Under the pieces are notes generated by a model that worked only from the letters and a program-made list of their open reading frames with translations, did no database searches and was not told where the DNA came from. The position numbers and the translations under genes are program-made. From positions 1,118,501 to 1,182,500 of the forward strand of contig NC_058191.1 of the NCBI RefSeq assembly GCF_907165205.1: a stretch of 64,000 nucleotides of DNA. Reading direction: 5' to 3'. Numbering within the stretch: position 1 is the first letter of the stretch; every line of letters begins with the position of its first letter. The DNA is from Coccinella septempunctata. Lineage: Eukaryota > Arthropoda > Insecta > Coleoptera > Coccinellidae. Of the stretch, positions 11,823 to 21,148 are shown one piece after another.

Positions 11823-13168
11823 TTTTCTATATCTAATTCTGTGCAGAATAAATGATATACTTCTGGCACGGAAACATATACCAGGAAATGATCGGATCGC
11901 AGATAAATCATTTCAGTTTCCTCAATTCTATAATAATTCAATAAATGGTGGATAATTACGGTATAATTGCACGCTATCCATTTCCCCATCATATTGGTAA
12001 GCATTGATTCTCGGGAAATGTCCCATGTGATACAATACAGGGTGTGCTTCCTGTATAATTAAAGCGGAGTAAGAACAGGTGATGGTATCTACGAAACACC
12101 CTCGAAAAGTTCATTAGAAATGTAAAGGTGTCCGCCGCAATATAAAACGCCACCCTTTTCTATCTACCGAATTACTGTGAATTGTAAAAACTAATGACTG
12201 CTAGCGGTTGTAAAATTGATTGGTCCGTTCATTTCTCGATATCCGTGTGAAATTTGATTCGTTTGTGTTTTGTGGGAAAAACTACGTCAGATATGCGTCT
12301 ACTTTTTTTGTCCGGGTACCTGAATGCGCCTTTTCAGCAGAATTCGTGAAAAAGGCGTTCAATGCCAATGAACGTTCATTATTTATTTGAATTCACAATA
12401 AGCTTATATACGAAGTATTTTCCACACGGTATAAAGTGTCCTTTAAAATCCACTTGTAAAATAATGAAGTAAACAATTGGTAGGGTTAGGGTTGTTCATG
12501 TCTATTCCTTCATCATCAATAGTTGTGTAATCATGGCTATATTGAACTTTGATTGGTAGAAATTAGATGCAGTCGAATCTAGTCTACTTCTGCAAGAGCA
12601 ACACTTCTTCTAATAAATCTAGCAATTTCATCGAGTTCGTTGTAACCGCTTGGTCTTGACGATTCTTTAACTGACCCCATCTTTTTGGGAATTTTCAGGT
12701 CAACTGCTAGTGGGAGCTTCTGAATATTGTACTAGAATGCCATCTAGTAAGCAATGAAATGTTATTATGAACCTCCGTATAGCATCGAGTACTTAGATCA
12801 AATGGCGGAAATTGCAAACTTCTTCGTTGAATTTAAGAAATACGCATTGCAGGACTTCATCATTTTTTGTCATTGTCATTAGATCTTTTTCATTTATTAA
12901 ATTCGGAACATACTTTTTCATGATGATTCCTGGAGTAAGTAGGCAATAACAAGCTTCTGGCTTTTGAGTTTCGTCCAGGCTTTTGTCAGGAGAAAAAAAT
13001 ATTCATTTTCGTTTTTCTTCAATTTCAAGAAGTAGAAAATAAATAGCAATCATTACACACCTCCTGGTATCTTTTACGCAATTCCAATGATTTGAGAAGG
13101 AGGTGTCAGACTATTAGAGCAAAATATCACCTCATTCCTCGATGAAAAATTTCTGCTACTCTGCTCCT
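11823..13168. other. No gene; less AT-rich stretch at 12050-12420
   Basis: An ACAGGGTGTGCTTC string at about 12040 resembles the terminus of an insect MITE, but I could not find a partner end. The remainder shows no coding evidence. Confidence 0.35.
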
Positions 13169-13548
13169 GAGTGTGATTGCAGTTCAAATTCTTGGGAAGC
13201 TTCATAAACACTAGGGCTAACCTAGACACGAAAATACACAACCGTATCAATTCGGCATCACGGTCATTCTGGAAGCTAAAGGACAGAGTGTTTCAAAATC
13301 ACGACCTCAATCTGAAGACCAAGACAGCTGTTTACAAAGCAGTGGTCCTCCCAACGGTTCTTTATGGAGGCGAAAACTGGACGTCTTGCAACGCGCGAGT
13401 TGTACAACAATTGAGACTCAAGTAACGAGGGCCGGACTCAGATGGAGCGGCCACATTTTGAGGATCCAAGACACAAGACTCCCCAAAATAGCTCTGTATG
13501 GCGAATTCACACAGGGAGCCCGGAAACCAGGAGGCGGTTTAAGGATAT
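13169..13548 (+). mobile_element. RTE-like LINE, copy 1, left segment
   Basis: The 5'-truncated ORF2 C-terminal region reads QFKFLGSFINTRANLDTKI, then NSASRSFWKLKDRVFQNHDL and TAVYKAVVLPTVLYGGENW. After a deletion and frame change it continues TQVTRAGLRWSGHILRIQ, then KIALYGEFTQGARKPGG. These blocks (FKYLGS, YK.VVLP.LLYG.E.W, RWSGH..R..D.RLPK, G.R..GG) are typical of RTE-type endonuclease/reverse transcriptase LINEs. At 13548 the element is split by a minus-strand LINE and resumes at about 15237. An imperfect target duplication (TGAGTGTGATTG at 13157-13169 and TGAGTGATTG at 15560-15569) brackets the original insertion. Confidence 0.75.
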
Positions 13549-13659
13549 TTTATTTATTTATTTATTTATTTATTTGTTCATACGGACATGCCATTTTACA
13601 TTATAATGAGAAAAAACATAATTCAAAGCATGATATCAAAAATAAACATAAATTTCTTA

Positions 13660-13679
13660 GAACTCCAGTGAAGGAGTTC
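13660..13679 (-). other. Hairpin in the LINE 3' untranslated region
   Basis: GAACTCC, six bases AGTGAA, then GGAGTTC form a perfect 7-bp stem directly downstream of the ORF2 stop in the element's own orientation. In several LINE groups a 3' stem-loop is recognised by the reverse transcriptase; that role is inferred here. Confidence 0.5.
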
Positions 13680-15236
13680 TCATCTATTAATCAAATCTTG
13701 AGATTCGAAATATCGCTTTAGTGCAAAGATTGATGCAGAGGATATATCCAAGTCACAACCATTCGTTGTACGTAGTGCTCTATCGACTGGGCCGTTCATT
13801 GTGTAGTTGGTAGGATTGAACCTCACGTGAAACGTTTCTCTGGATCTCAATGGTGCTGGCTTACAATTTAGTCCTATTCGATGCAATAGGTATTCACTAT
13901 CGACAAAATTGTTCAGGAGTTTGTACACGAACATTATGTCAAAGTTTTCTCGTCTCATTTCAAGTGATCTTAAATTCAGTTTCTTTTGGACAATTTCATA
14001 ATTCTCCGTTATCAACAGGAGATCCAGCTTGAAGGTTATCCATTTCAGAAATTTTCTCTGAACCCGTTCTATATTCTTTTTATGTACGGTATAAGCCGGC
14101 GACCAGACGGTGGTGGAGTATTCAAGAATACTCCTGACGTTGCAGCAGTAAACTGTCTTTAAAGCATCTAAATTGTTGAAATGTTTCATAGTTCTTTTTA
14201 TGAATCCGAGCATTTTGAACGCTCTGTTCGTAACGTATTGTATTTGATGAATGAAGTTCATTTTAGAATCAAAATAAACCCCAAGATCTCTAACCGTAAA
14301 CGATTCTCTCAAAGTAATCTGGTCCATTTTGTATTCAAACAGATGTGGTGATTTTAATCTATTGAATCTCACCACTTGACATTTTTCTATGTTGAATTCC
14401 ATATCATTTGTCGAACTCCACTCTATGATAGCATTCAAATCCAGCTGTAACAATTCACAATCGTCTAATGATGTTATTTGCCGAAAAAGTTTGAAGTCAT
14501 CTGCGAAAAGTAGAAACGAACTGAACTTGATTGCTTTCCCTATATCATTGATGAAAAGCAGAAATAAGAAGCCTGAAATAGGTGAACCTTGAAGTATGCC
14601 AGATTCCATAATGAATTCCGCTGAACATGTACCTGATATAAGCACTTTTAGTTCAATGTTTTTTATTCGATCAGCCAACCAATCTAATAACGGGGAGTCG
14701 ATCCCTAATGCTTTGAGTTTACGAATAAGCAACCAATGAGCAACTGAATCGAATGCCTTTTTGAAATCTGTATATATAGAGTCGATTTGTTTTCCATTCT
14801 TCATGGATTCTAGTATAGTATTCGAATATGTCAGGAGATTGGTCGTGACTGATCTTTTCGGAATGAATCCATGTTGCTCCTCTATGAATATATGCTTGAA
14901 GCATGGTGAAATTTTATTTACTAGCAGGGTGTCGAGCAATTTTGGTAGGTATGAGGATTTGCAAATTGGCCTATAATTCTTTACGTTTTTCTTATCACCG
15001 GACTTGAATTTCGGGATTATAAAATTAAGTTTCCATTGAGTAGGAAATCGTCCCGAGCGCAGAGATAGGTTGAAGAGGTCACACAAAGGAGATGCTAATT
15101 CCGCTCGACATCGCTTCAGAAATATGGAAGGAATCTCATCTGGACCTCCGTCATTTTTTTCCGGAAGTGAACAAAGACAGTTGAGAACTTCTTCGACAGA
15201 AAGTACACAATTATTTAGGTGGACGTATTTGTCATA
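13680..15236 (-). CDS. LINE ORF2 reverse transcriptase, 5'-truncated, frame open
   Basis: About 518 codons are open from the truncation point at 15236 to the TGA at 13680-13682. There is no true start codon in the window copy. The order of blocks is GGPDEIPSIFLKRC; SGRFPTQWKLNFIIPKFKSG with NYRPI; EEQHGFIPKRSVTTNLL; DFKKAFDSVAHWLLIRKL (motif A, usual first Asp position); GILQGSPISGFLFLLFINDI (motif B); and FLLFADDFKLFRQI, which contains the catalytic FADD (motif C). Then come RDLGVYFDSKMNF and RSILEYSTTVWSPAY in the thumb region, and a C-terminal SRETFHVRF segment. It would prime on nicked target DNA and copy the element RNA. The endonuclease domain is lost by truncation, so it cannot act alone. 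Assignment to the Jockey/CR1 group rests on the motif pattern; a finer clade needs a tree. Confidence 0.9.
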   Translation of the reverse strand, partial: YDKYVHLNNCVLSVEEVLNCLCSLPEKNDGGPDEIPSIFLKRCRAELASPLCDLFNLSLRSGRFPTQWKLNFIIPKFKSGDKKNVKNYRPICKSSYLPKLLDTLLVNKISPCFKHIFIEEQHGFIPKRSVTTNLLTYSNTILESMKNGKQIDSIYTDFKKAFDSVAHWLLIRKLKALGIDSPLLDWLADRIKNIELKVLISGTCSAEFIMESGILQGSPISGFLFLLFINDIGKAIKFSSFLLFADDFKLFRQITSLDDCELLQLDLNAIIEWSSTNDMEFNIEKCQVVRFNRLKSPHLFEYKMDQITLRESFTVRDLGVYFDSKMNFIHQIQYVTNRAFKMLGFIKRTMKHFNNLDALKTVYCCNVRSILEYSTTVWSPAYTVHKKNIERVQRKFLKWITFKLDLLLITENYEIVQKKLNLRSLEMRRENFDIMFVYKLLNNFVDSEYLLHRIGLNCKPAPLRSRETFHVRFNPTNYTMNGPVDRALRTTNGCDLDISSASIFALKRYFESQDLINR

Positions 15237-15570
15237 TTGTATATACTACATCAGTTCCTAAAATCAGTTAATGCCAATCATAACCGGGAACAACTAGCGT
15301 TAGACAGGTCACAGTGGAGGTCTTTGGTACACAGTTTTAATGGAGATTCGAGAAGGATACAGCGGCGGTCAGATCTGGTTGGTGACTATCCATACCCGGA
15401 ATGTGGAAGGATCTGTAGGTCACGGTTGGGTATCTTCAGTCACAGGAGGGCACACAGTCGCAATTAGCCCTGAGAGATGATAAGTCTGTTCGCACCGTTT
15501 GTTTTTTTTTCGTCTTTCTGTAGATTTGTTCCCGGTAACGGGATGCAGCAATGAAAAAATGAGTGATTGA
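15237..15570 (+). mobile_element. RTE-like LINE, copy 1, right segment
   Basis: This resumes the element broken at 13548. It encodes SVNANHNREQLALDRSQW and RSLVHSFNGDSRRIQRR, then DYPYPECGRICRSRLGIFSH ending RRAHSRN with a stop at about 15467. The C-terminal block corresponds to a C2H2 zinc finger whose first Cys is Tyr here (intact in the 20.9-kb copy). The 3' untranslated region ends GGGATGCAGCAATGAAAAAA. Copy 2 ends with a longer ATGA-type repeat. Confidence 0.75.
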
Positions 15571-15571
15571 G

Positions 15572-15687
15572 AACACAGGCCAACACACATTTTGGTGCCT
15601 GCGATTTGTTAACTGTTCCTGAGTAATTTTTGGATGCAGAATGTAAATAAGTTCTCAGATTTTGTCTATCAGATCTAGTTTATGAGA
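15572..15687 (+). repeat. Left terminal inverted repeat of the 15.6-kb element
   Basis: Pairs with 16741-16868. The outer 13 bases are identical (ACACAGGCCAACA), and the innermost 33-base block differs at only a few positions. The middle of the arm has indels. Confidence 0.75.
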
Positions 15688-15826
15688 TTTTCTGAAAAAA
15701 TTGTGTATATAATTTACGTTATAACTGTTATAATATATAATATTACTATTGACAGTTAAAAAAAACAAAGACACATGGATTTAAGTATTTATTGCAAAAA
15801 CTTAATTTATATAATTACATTAGTCA

Positions 15827-16705
15827 CTAATCACATAAAAATTTTCTTTTATACGATTTTCTAGAATGGAGTTTACTAGGGCAGTCTCGCTGAAGGCTCC
15901 AGCAGTAGTCCGCCATCATGTGGCTATCCCATCGTCCTTGATAACGATCTTCCATAGTTTTAATATCCTGATGGAATCTTTCCCCCTGTTCTTCACTACA
16001 ATCACCTAAGTTTTCTGGAAAACGATCTAGGTGGCTGTGGAGGTAGTGAACTTTTATACTCATGTTAGAGCCGAGAATATTAAAATTTGAAATCATAATT
16101 TCCACTAATTCTACGTAATTCTCTGCTTTATGATTGCCAAGAAAATTTTGTACTACTTGAACAAATGAACTCCAAGCGTTAGATTCAGTCTCGTTCATTG
16201 ATGTGGTGAATTGTGGATCTTTAACCAGTTGCCTTATTTGAGGACCATCAAATATACCAGCTTTTAGTTTTTCCGTGCTAATGCCAGGAAATTTACGTGA
16301 CAAATACCCAAAACAATTTCCATCTCGATTTAAAGCCTTCACAAATTGCTTCATTAGGCCTAGCTTGATATGCAAGGGCTTGAAACCAAAGGTTCGTTGA
16401 TCACGTTTTGTATTCCTTGAATCATGACATCTCTTGAAGGCCAATTTTTGTTAACCTGGTGCTCATTTTTATCTCTGCTGTCCCAAAGGCACAAAAAACA
16501 AAGATATTTTGTATAACCACTCTGCTGTCCAAGGAGGAAGTTAATCATTTTTAAATCAACACAAATTGACCACTGATGTTCTTCGTATTCAATTTTTCTC
16601 AAAACTAATGCTATTGTTTCATATTCTTCCTTCATGGTAGTAGAATGACCAATAGGAATTGAGCCATATTTGTTACCGTTATGTAAAAAAACACATTTCA
16701 GAATC
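15827..16705 (-). pseudogene. Relic of a widespread arthropod protein of unknown function, probably transposon-borne
   Basis: Reading leftward, the upstream segment contains CVFLHNGNKYGSIPIGHS, then VDLKMINFLLGQQSGYTKYL and CFLCLWDSRDKNEH, then INEPLVS. After a small deletion with frame change, the second segment reads PLHIKLGLMKQFVKALNRDG, FDGPQIRQLVKDPQF, FLGNHKAENYVELV, HYLHSHLDRFPENLGDCSEE, GERFHQDIKTMEDRYQGRWD and SHMMADYCWSLQRD. It stops at 15827-15829. I recognise these blocks from large sets of uncharacterised proteins annotated in insects and spiders, whose full products are considerably longer. The Asp of VDLK, the CxxC of CFLC and the SEEQGERFH block are candidate functional residues, though no function is established. 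The location inside ~120-bp inverted repeats suggests transposase ancestry (inference). The broken frame and missing N-terminus make this copy inactive. Confidence 0.7.
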
Positions 16706-16740
16706 AGAAAAAAAATATACCATTTAACCTGTAACGTGTA

Positions 16741-16868
16741 TCTCAGAAACTAGAGCTGATAGAAAAAATCTGGTGGCATTTTTGGAATCAGCACATTAAA
16801 AACACCTAAAATCAGATGTTAGATTTCCGGCACCAAATTTTTTTTTTCATTTTGTTGGCCTGTGTTAT
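16741..16868 (-). repeat. Right terminal inverted repeat of the 15.6-kb element
   Basis: Reverse-complement partner of 15572-15687. It contains an extra A/T homopolymer (TTTTTTTTTT at about 16839) relative to the left arm. Confidence 0.75.
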
Positions 16869-17760
16869 CGTTATCTCGCTTCTTTCTTCACCCCGCTTTT
16901 CTCCACCTCTGTCTTCCCTTTAACTAGAGTCTCTGTGAACTGAATTCGAAGCAATTACAAGGAACCGACATAAATCCATATCGTTCACATGGTTCATTCA
17001 ACCGTGAAGGCTCACAGCTCATCCCAATCGATTCGGTAATAATTTTCAACTTTCCAAAAATCCACCACGATGTAATTATACTTTGATCTTGGCGCAATAA
17101 ATTGAATGGCAAAGTAAGAGATAACTTAGTCTATAATGAGGAGCACATCATAGGTGGCATTTCATTAATCGGCTTCCAGCGCTGCGGTGAGGTATGAGTA
17201 CTGGACCGACTCATCCACCCACATAATTGCAGCTTCATCGGCTCCAAGTGGCCGCGCGGCTTTATGACGACAAGCAATTAAATTGCAGTTTGATGTACAC
17301 GTACCCGCTTTTTGTGGACGTGATTTGAATTATCTGCGAGGGATTATCGTGATGAATTTTCAGTCTTTCAGCTGGCAATGCCACTGAGGCGCGAGGCGAT
17401 CGATGAAAAACGATCTCTGTAATTTTTCTCTTATGGTCTCATTATATTTGCCATTTATCTCGCACAGAAAAATGCGTACTTCGAAATCGAAAAAGGTTAA
17501 GGTCTCATTTTGAAATCCATCTGTGATACGAACCATCTAATTGTTCTATTATGCTTAAATACCCATCAAAATTAATATTACTTAATAGTAGGTCGATATT
17601 TATCTCGATACTTCATTGGTGAGAAGATTTATCATTCATTATAAATGCTTTTTTGTACTTTGATATACAAGGTGTTTCATTGGTAAATGAACATACAATA
17701 ACCTAAGCTAGAGCTACCCTAGGCGAGTCCAAAAAACCCATATAATTTGGAGTCAATTAG
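16869..17760. other. Less AT-rich, apparently unique island
   Basis: Bases 16930-17480 look single-copy within the window and have more CG dinucleotides than their neighbours, including TGGCCGCGCGGC-like text at about 17250. The TTTTTGTGGACGTGAT string at about 17312-17327 is shared exactly with the 3.99-kb island. No coding signal. The end from about 17665 (TACAAGGTGTTTCATTGG) resembles a MITE terminus without a partner. Confidence 0.4.
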
Positions 17761-19460
17761 TATACTCCATTCACTTTTATTTTAGCACGCTATGTTGCCG
17801 TTCTACGTAGAAGCTTCTGTTATTAAGTATTTTATCACAATGTTGAAGCTTTTCGGCAAATATGTGACGAACATAATTGAAGTTTATACAAACTGGTTGA
17901 AGGCATACCAAATCCAATTATTTGCATGGAAAATACAAGAGATCAGTCTAATATCATAATATGCACTGGCTTGAGGGGAGTTATTGTTCGTTATCTTCTT
18001 TGGCTATAGTTTGAATACGTTACATCAGTTGTAGATTTCAAAAATATTAACCCGAAGATGAAATGCATATGATGCAGTGGTTAAGAATAGGTATCTCCAA
18101 AAGAAATTAACAGATATTTACAAGAATGTTAAATTCTTCAATAAAAATCATCTTGCATCAATGTAAGTAAAAATAATGAACGCTCACACGTTAATGTTCG
18201 AGATCATTAATCGCTTAATTAATAAACGAGTTGATTACAAGATTTTTCCGTCGACCACATTTCAAATTTAATGTGAAATCTTGATTGCAAAAATTTTCTA
18301 TCGATACCTAGTCAAATTTGACACCTTATAAATTTTCTATGCTCATATCGGAATGTTGATATTTATGCGGCCGATCGAACAATTCGAGAAGTCCATAGAG
18401 GGCATTTTCGAGTTGTGACATTTTGAGTAAATCACATTGATATCAGTCCCTATTATATCTGTTAAAGAATGTGTCGAGCTGGTGGAAGCTGGAGTTATAG
18501 TACATAATAGATAAATTGATTACTCTCTACCCATCATAATTTTTCTGCAACCTCCACAACTCATCTCTTCTCAATTCACCCGCTAGGTACTACGAAAATC
18601 AATGCTACATACAAATGAAATAATTATTTGGGAAGCTGCTGAATACTTTTATGTTCGATCTCCATGACAATAATGCATTAATAGGAAATTAACCAATAAA
18701 AGGGTTCATTATCAGCTAATTTCGTGTACGTTAAACAGTGCTATTACTAAGAGGTCAGCAGAAAAGGAAATTTCAAGTCAAGATGAATTTTACCTTTGAA
18801 CAAAAATTTCACATGAATAAACAATTAACATGACAACTGGCGCGTATTTGTGGCTGTTCATCTTAATACATTGATATAATAATAATAATTAGGTATTTAT
18901 TGGTACCTTAAGACATTAACAATGTATAGGACATGTCAATTTTCGGGAACTTATTCTACGATTACATTAATCGAAAATCCTGTAGTAAACTTTTCGCATT
19001 AATTCAATCAAACATTAAATTCTCAAATGCCACCACTTTTTTGGTTCTCCCAATAGAAGGAAATTCTTTGTCATCATCTTCATTCACAATCTTTCTGATT
19101 GTGGTAATATTCAGCTGAAATATAAGTCGTTTAGATTCAGATGAAACATTTTATAACTTCTCTTACATCGAATATGTTCGCTACCGTCTGCGTTCTGACG
19201 TATTGTGGATTTTAGAATATCACCGTATAAAACTATTTGAATGAGCGGACCTGAATTCTAAATAGCACTTCCTGGAACCCTGTCTCTTTTTTCAATCACT
19301 TTCGGCATTTTCGTAATAAAAATTGATATTAGTTGTGGCAACGGCGTTATGATATTAGCGACATTTCATGAGTGCCAACCTTACCCCGTTCTGGTTACAA
19401 AAACTTGAGAAGATTATAACATGGCCAACGGACTGCTAAAATAAATGTGAATGGAGTATA
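17761..19460 (-). mobile_element. TA-type TIR transposon, copy 1, with internal insertion
   Basis: The left end is TATACTCCATTCACTTTTAT followed by TTTAGCA. The right end is TGCTAAAATAAATGTGAATG followed by GAGTATA, its reverse complement with one mismatch. Reading the outermost TA as the target duplication leaves TACTCC...GGAGTA termini. The interior matches the element at 54138-55208 on the opposite strand, block by block. Internally on the minus strand lies a relic reading LNITTIRKIVNEDDDKEF after a 52-bp GT...AG intron (19115-19166). A foreign ~580-bp segment (about 18183-18767) interrupts this copy. Helix-turn-helix plus TA target suggests the IS630-Tc1-mariner group, but the DDE domain is not preserved. 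Confidence 0.75.
18183..18767. mobile_element. Segment inserted in TIR transposon copy 1, nature uncertain
   Basis: It is absent at the corresponding place in the 54.1-kb copy, where the flanking blocks are contiguous. Its right end (about 18690-18760) recurs in reverse at 35720-35790, around TCTTAATAATAGCACTGTTT and ACACGAAATTAGCTG. A GATTTTTCCGTCGACC string near its left (18241) also occurs at 35718. It is probably a non-autonomous element, but its exact ends were not resolved. Confidence 0.45.
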
Positions 19461-20398
19461 GGTATTCACTTTTTTAATTTAATCCCCTTTGCTTTCAGAA
19501 GATACTGCCTTCATTTTTTGAATTGACAAAGAGTAACCCTGTGATTAAAATAAATAAAATTAATATGTATCAAATTTCTCAGTTTTTTTTCCCTTCCATC
19601 AGATGAAGAGTAATAAAATGTCCTCGTTATTGAAAACAGCGCTATTTCACAAACCCATTATACAGAATATAGAGTTGAAGCTACTATACTACTCGTATGA
19701 TCAAGCAACCTGCAGAATCGTTTGTCAGCTGCATACTGCAATGGATCGACTAATATGAATAACCCTTATATTGAAATGGAATAACCCATTCATATATTAA
19801 GTGCACGAATAAAAAATTACTCAATAAATAAGCTCAACTATAATTGATTCAATCGAATTAAAGTCAAAATCGGCCTTCACTGAAAAAACGATATGTATAG
19901 GCAATCAGTCATATTGGCATTGTCGTTTTCTAGGTATTGAAGGTGAAAGCAGAGCAAGGTGTACACTTCGAGTAATATTTTTAAACTTCTTCAATTTATG
20001 AGCCCAACCCATAGTTAGGATAATCCTGAATGTAATTAGCTACAGCCTGTTCACAAAATGTATGTATTTCTTCGTCTTATCGTCTTCACTGCAATGAAAT
20101 TGTATCATTGTGGATCTTGAATACAGAGTAAGTGAAAAGTAACCAAGAAATAACATATCTTGCGTTTTCAGTAGGTATATTGTAGGGAAATTATTCAATT
20201 TTTATATAGAATAACGCTTTTCTTCTGTAATAGAGAAATTTCTGGTGCAGGCTTTAAGAGGTGTGAAAGGTAGTTGAGTTGTTTTGAATGGCAAATTTTT
20301 GTGCCAAAAATGAGAAATAGATCTTTCTGTCTGAAGATCATCAATAGGGCTTTTCTCAACTTTTTTCCTATTATATTAATGAAATGGAGTGTTGGTGT
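19461..20398. other. AT-rich spacer, nothing recognised
   Basis: No coding or terminal-repeat signal. The 86-codon minus-strand frame at 20195-20455 crosses into the RTE copy and is not a gene. Confidence 0.35.
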
Positions 20399-20409
20399 AG
20401 TTGGTGGAG

Positions 20410-21137
20410 GAAATACTAGGGCTAACCTAGACACGGAAATACTCAACCGTATCAATTCGGCATCACAGGCATTCTGGAAGCTGAAGGACAGAGTGTTTCA
20501 AAATCACGACCTCAATCTGAAGACCAAGACAGCCGTTTACAAAGCAGTGGTCCTCCCAACGCTTCTTTACGGAAGCGAATGCTGGACGCCCTACAGGCGA
20601 TATATTAAACAGCTTGAATAAACGCAACAACGTCATCTAAGACAAATAATGCACATCAGATGACGAAGTTTCGAATGCAGAAGTCTTGCAACGCGTGAGT
20701 TGTACAACAATTGAGACTGAAGTAACGAGGGCCGACTCAGATGGAGCGGCCACATTCTGAGAATGCAAGACGCAACACTTCCCAAAATAGCTCCATATGG
20801 CGAATTCACAGAGGGAGCCCGGAAACCAGGAGGCCAGTATAAACGGTTTCAGGATATATTGCATCAATCCCTAAAATCAGTTGAGGCCAATCTTAACTGG
20901 GAGACTCGAGAAGGATACAGCGACGGCCAGATCTGGTTGGTGACTATCCATGCCTGAAGTGTGGAAGGATCTGTAGGTCACGTTTGGGTTCCTTCAGTCA
21001 CAGGAGGGCACACAGTCGCAATTAGCCCTAAAAAATTATAAGTCTGTTCGCACCTTTATTTGTATTTTCTTCTTTTCTCTTTTTCTAGATTTATTTCCAG
21101 TAACGGGATACAGCAATGAATGAATGAATGATGAATG
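20410..21137 (+). mobile_element. RTE-like LINE, copy 2, 5'-truncated with 11-bp target duplication
   Basis: AGTTGGTGGAG at 20399-20409 repeats exactly at 21138-21148, fixing the insertion as 728 bp. The coding part starts in the block NTRANLDTEILNRINSASQA and reads FWKLKDRVFQNHDL and VVLPTLLYGSECWTPYRRYI, then hits a stop. After frame changes it continues KIAPYGEFTEGARKPGG. It finishes DYPCLKCGRICRSRLGSFSH with RRAHSRN and a stop at 21023-21025. The last block is a classical C-x2-C-x12-H-x3-H finger with all four ligands present. The 3' tail is an ATGA/TGAA short repeat at about 21115-21137. Several frame breaks make it non-functional. Confidence 0.85.
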
Positions 21138-21148
21138 AGTTGGTGGAG

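Larger units (their letters stand above)
13549..15236 (-). mobile_element. Jockey/CR1-group LINE, 5'-truncated, nested in RTE copy 1
   Basis: The element carries an open reverse transcriptase frame, a short 3' untranslated region with a hairpin (13660-13679) and a 3' tail of TAAA-type repeats, seen as TTTA repeats at 13548-13575 on the + strand. It interrupts the RTE sequence precisely: GGATAT on the left joins TATACTACATCAG on the right when the element is removed, as in the uninterrupted copy at 20.8 kb. Any target duplication is short (ATAT-like). The frame is undamaged across the preserved length, so this is among the younger insertions in the window. Confidence 0.85.
15572..16868. mobile_element. 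TIR-bounded element carrying an uncharacterised arthropod protein relic
   Basis: The left end ACACAGGCCAACACACATTT continues TGGTGCC. The right end read in reverse is ACACAGGCCAACAAAATG, an A run, then TTTGGTGCC. Similarity between the arms continues inward to CAGATTTTGTCTATCAGATC followed by TAGTTTATGAGAT on the left, against CAGATTTTTTCTATCAGCTC followed by TAGTTTCTGAGAT on the right. The inverted termini are therefore about 115-130 bp. Between them lies the minus-strand relic at 15827-16705. I could not identify a target duplication: the left flank was altered by the RTE insertion that ends at 15570, and the right flank starts ATCG. The superfamily is unassigned. Confidence 0.75.
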
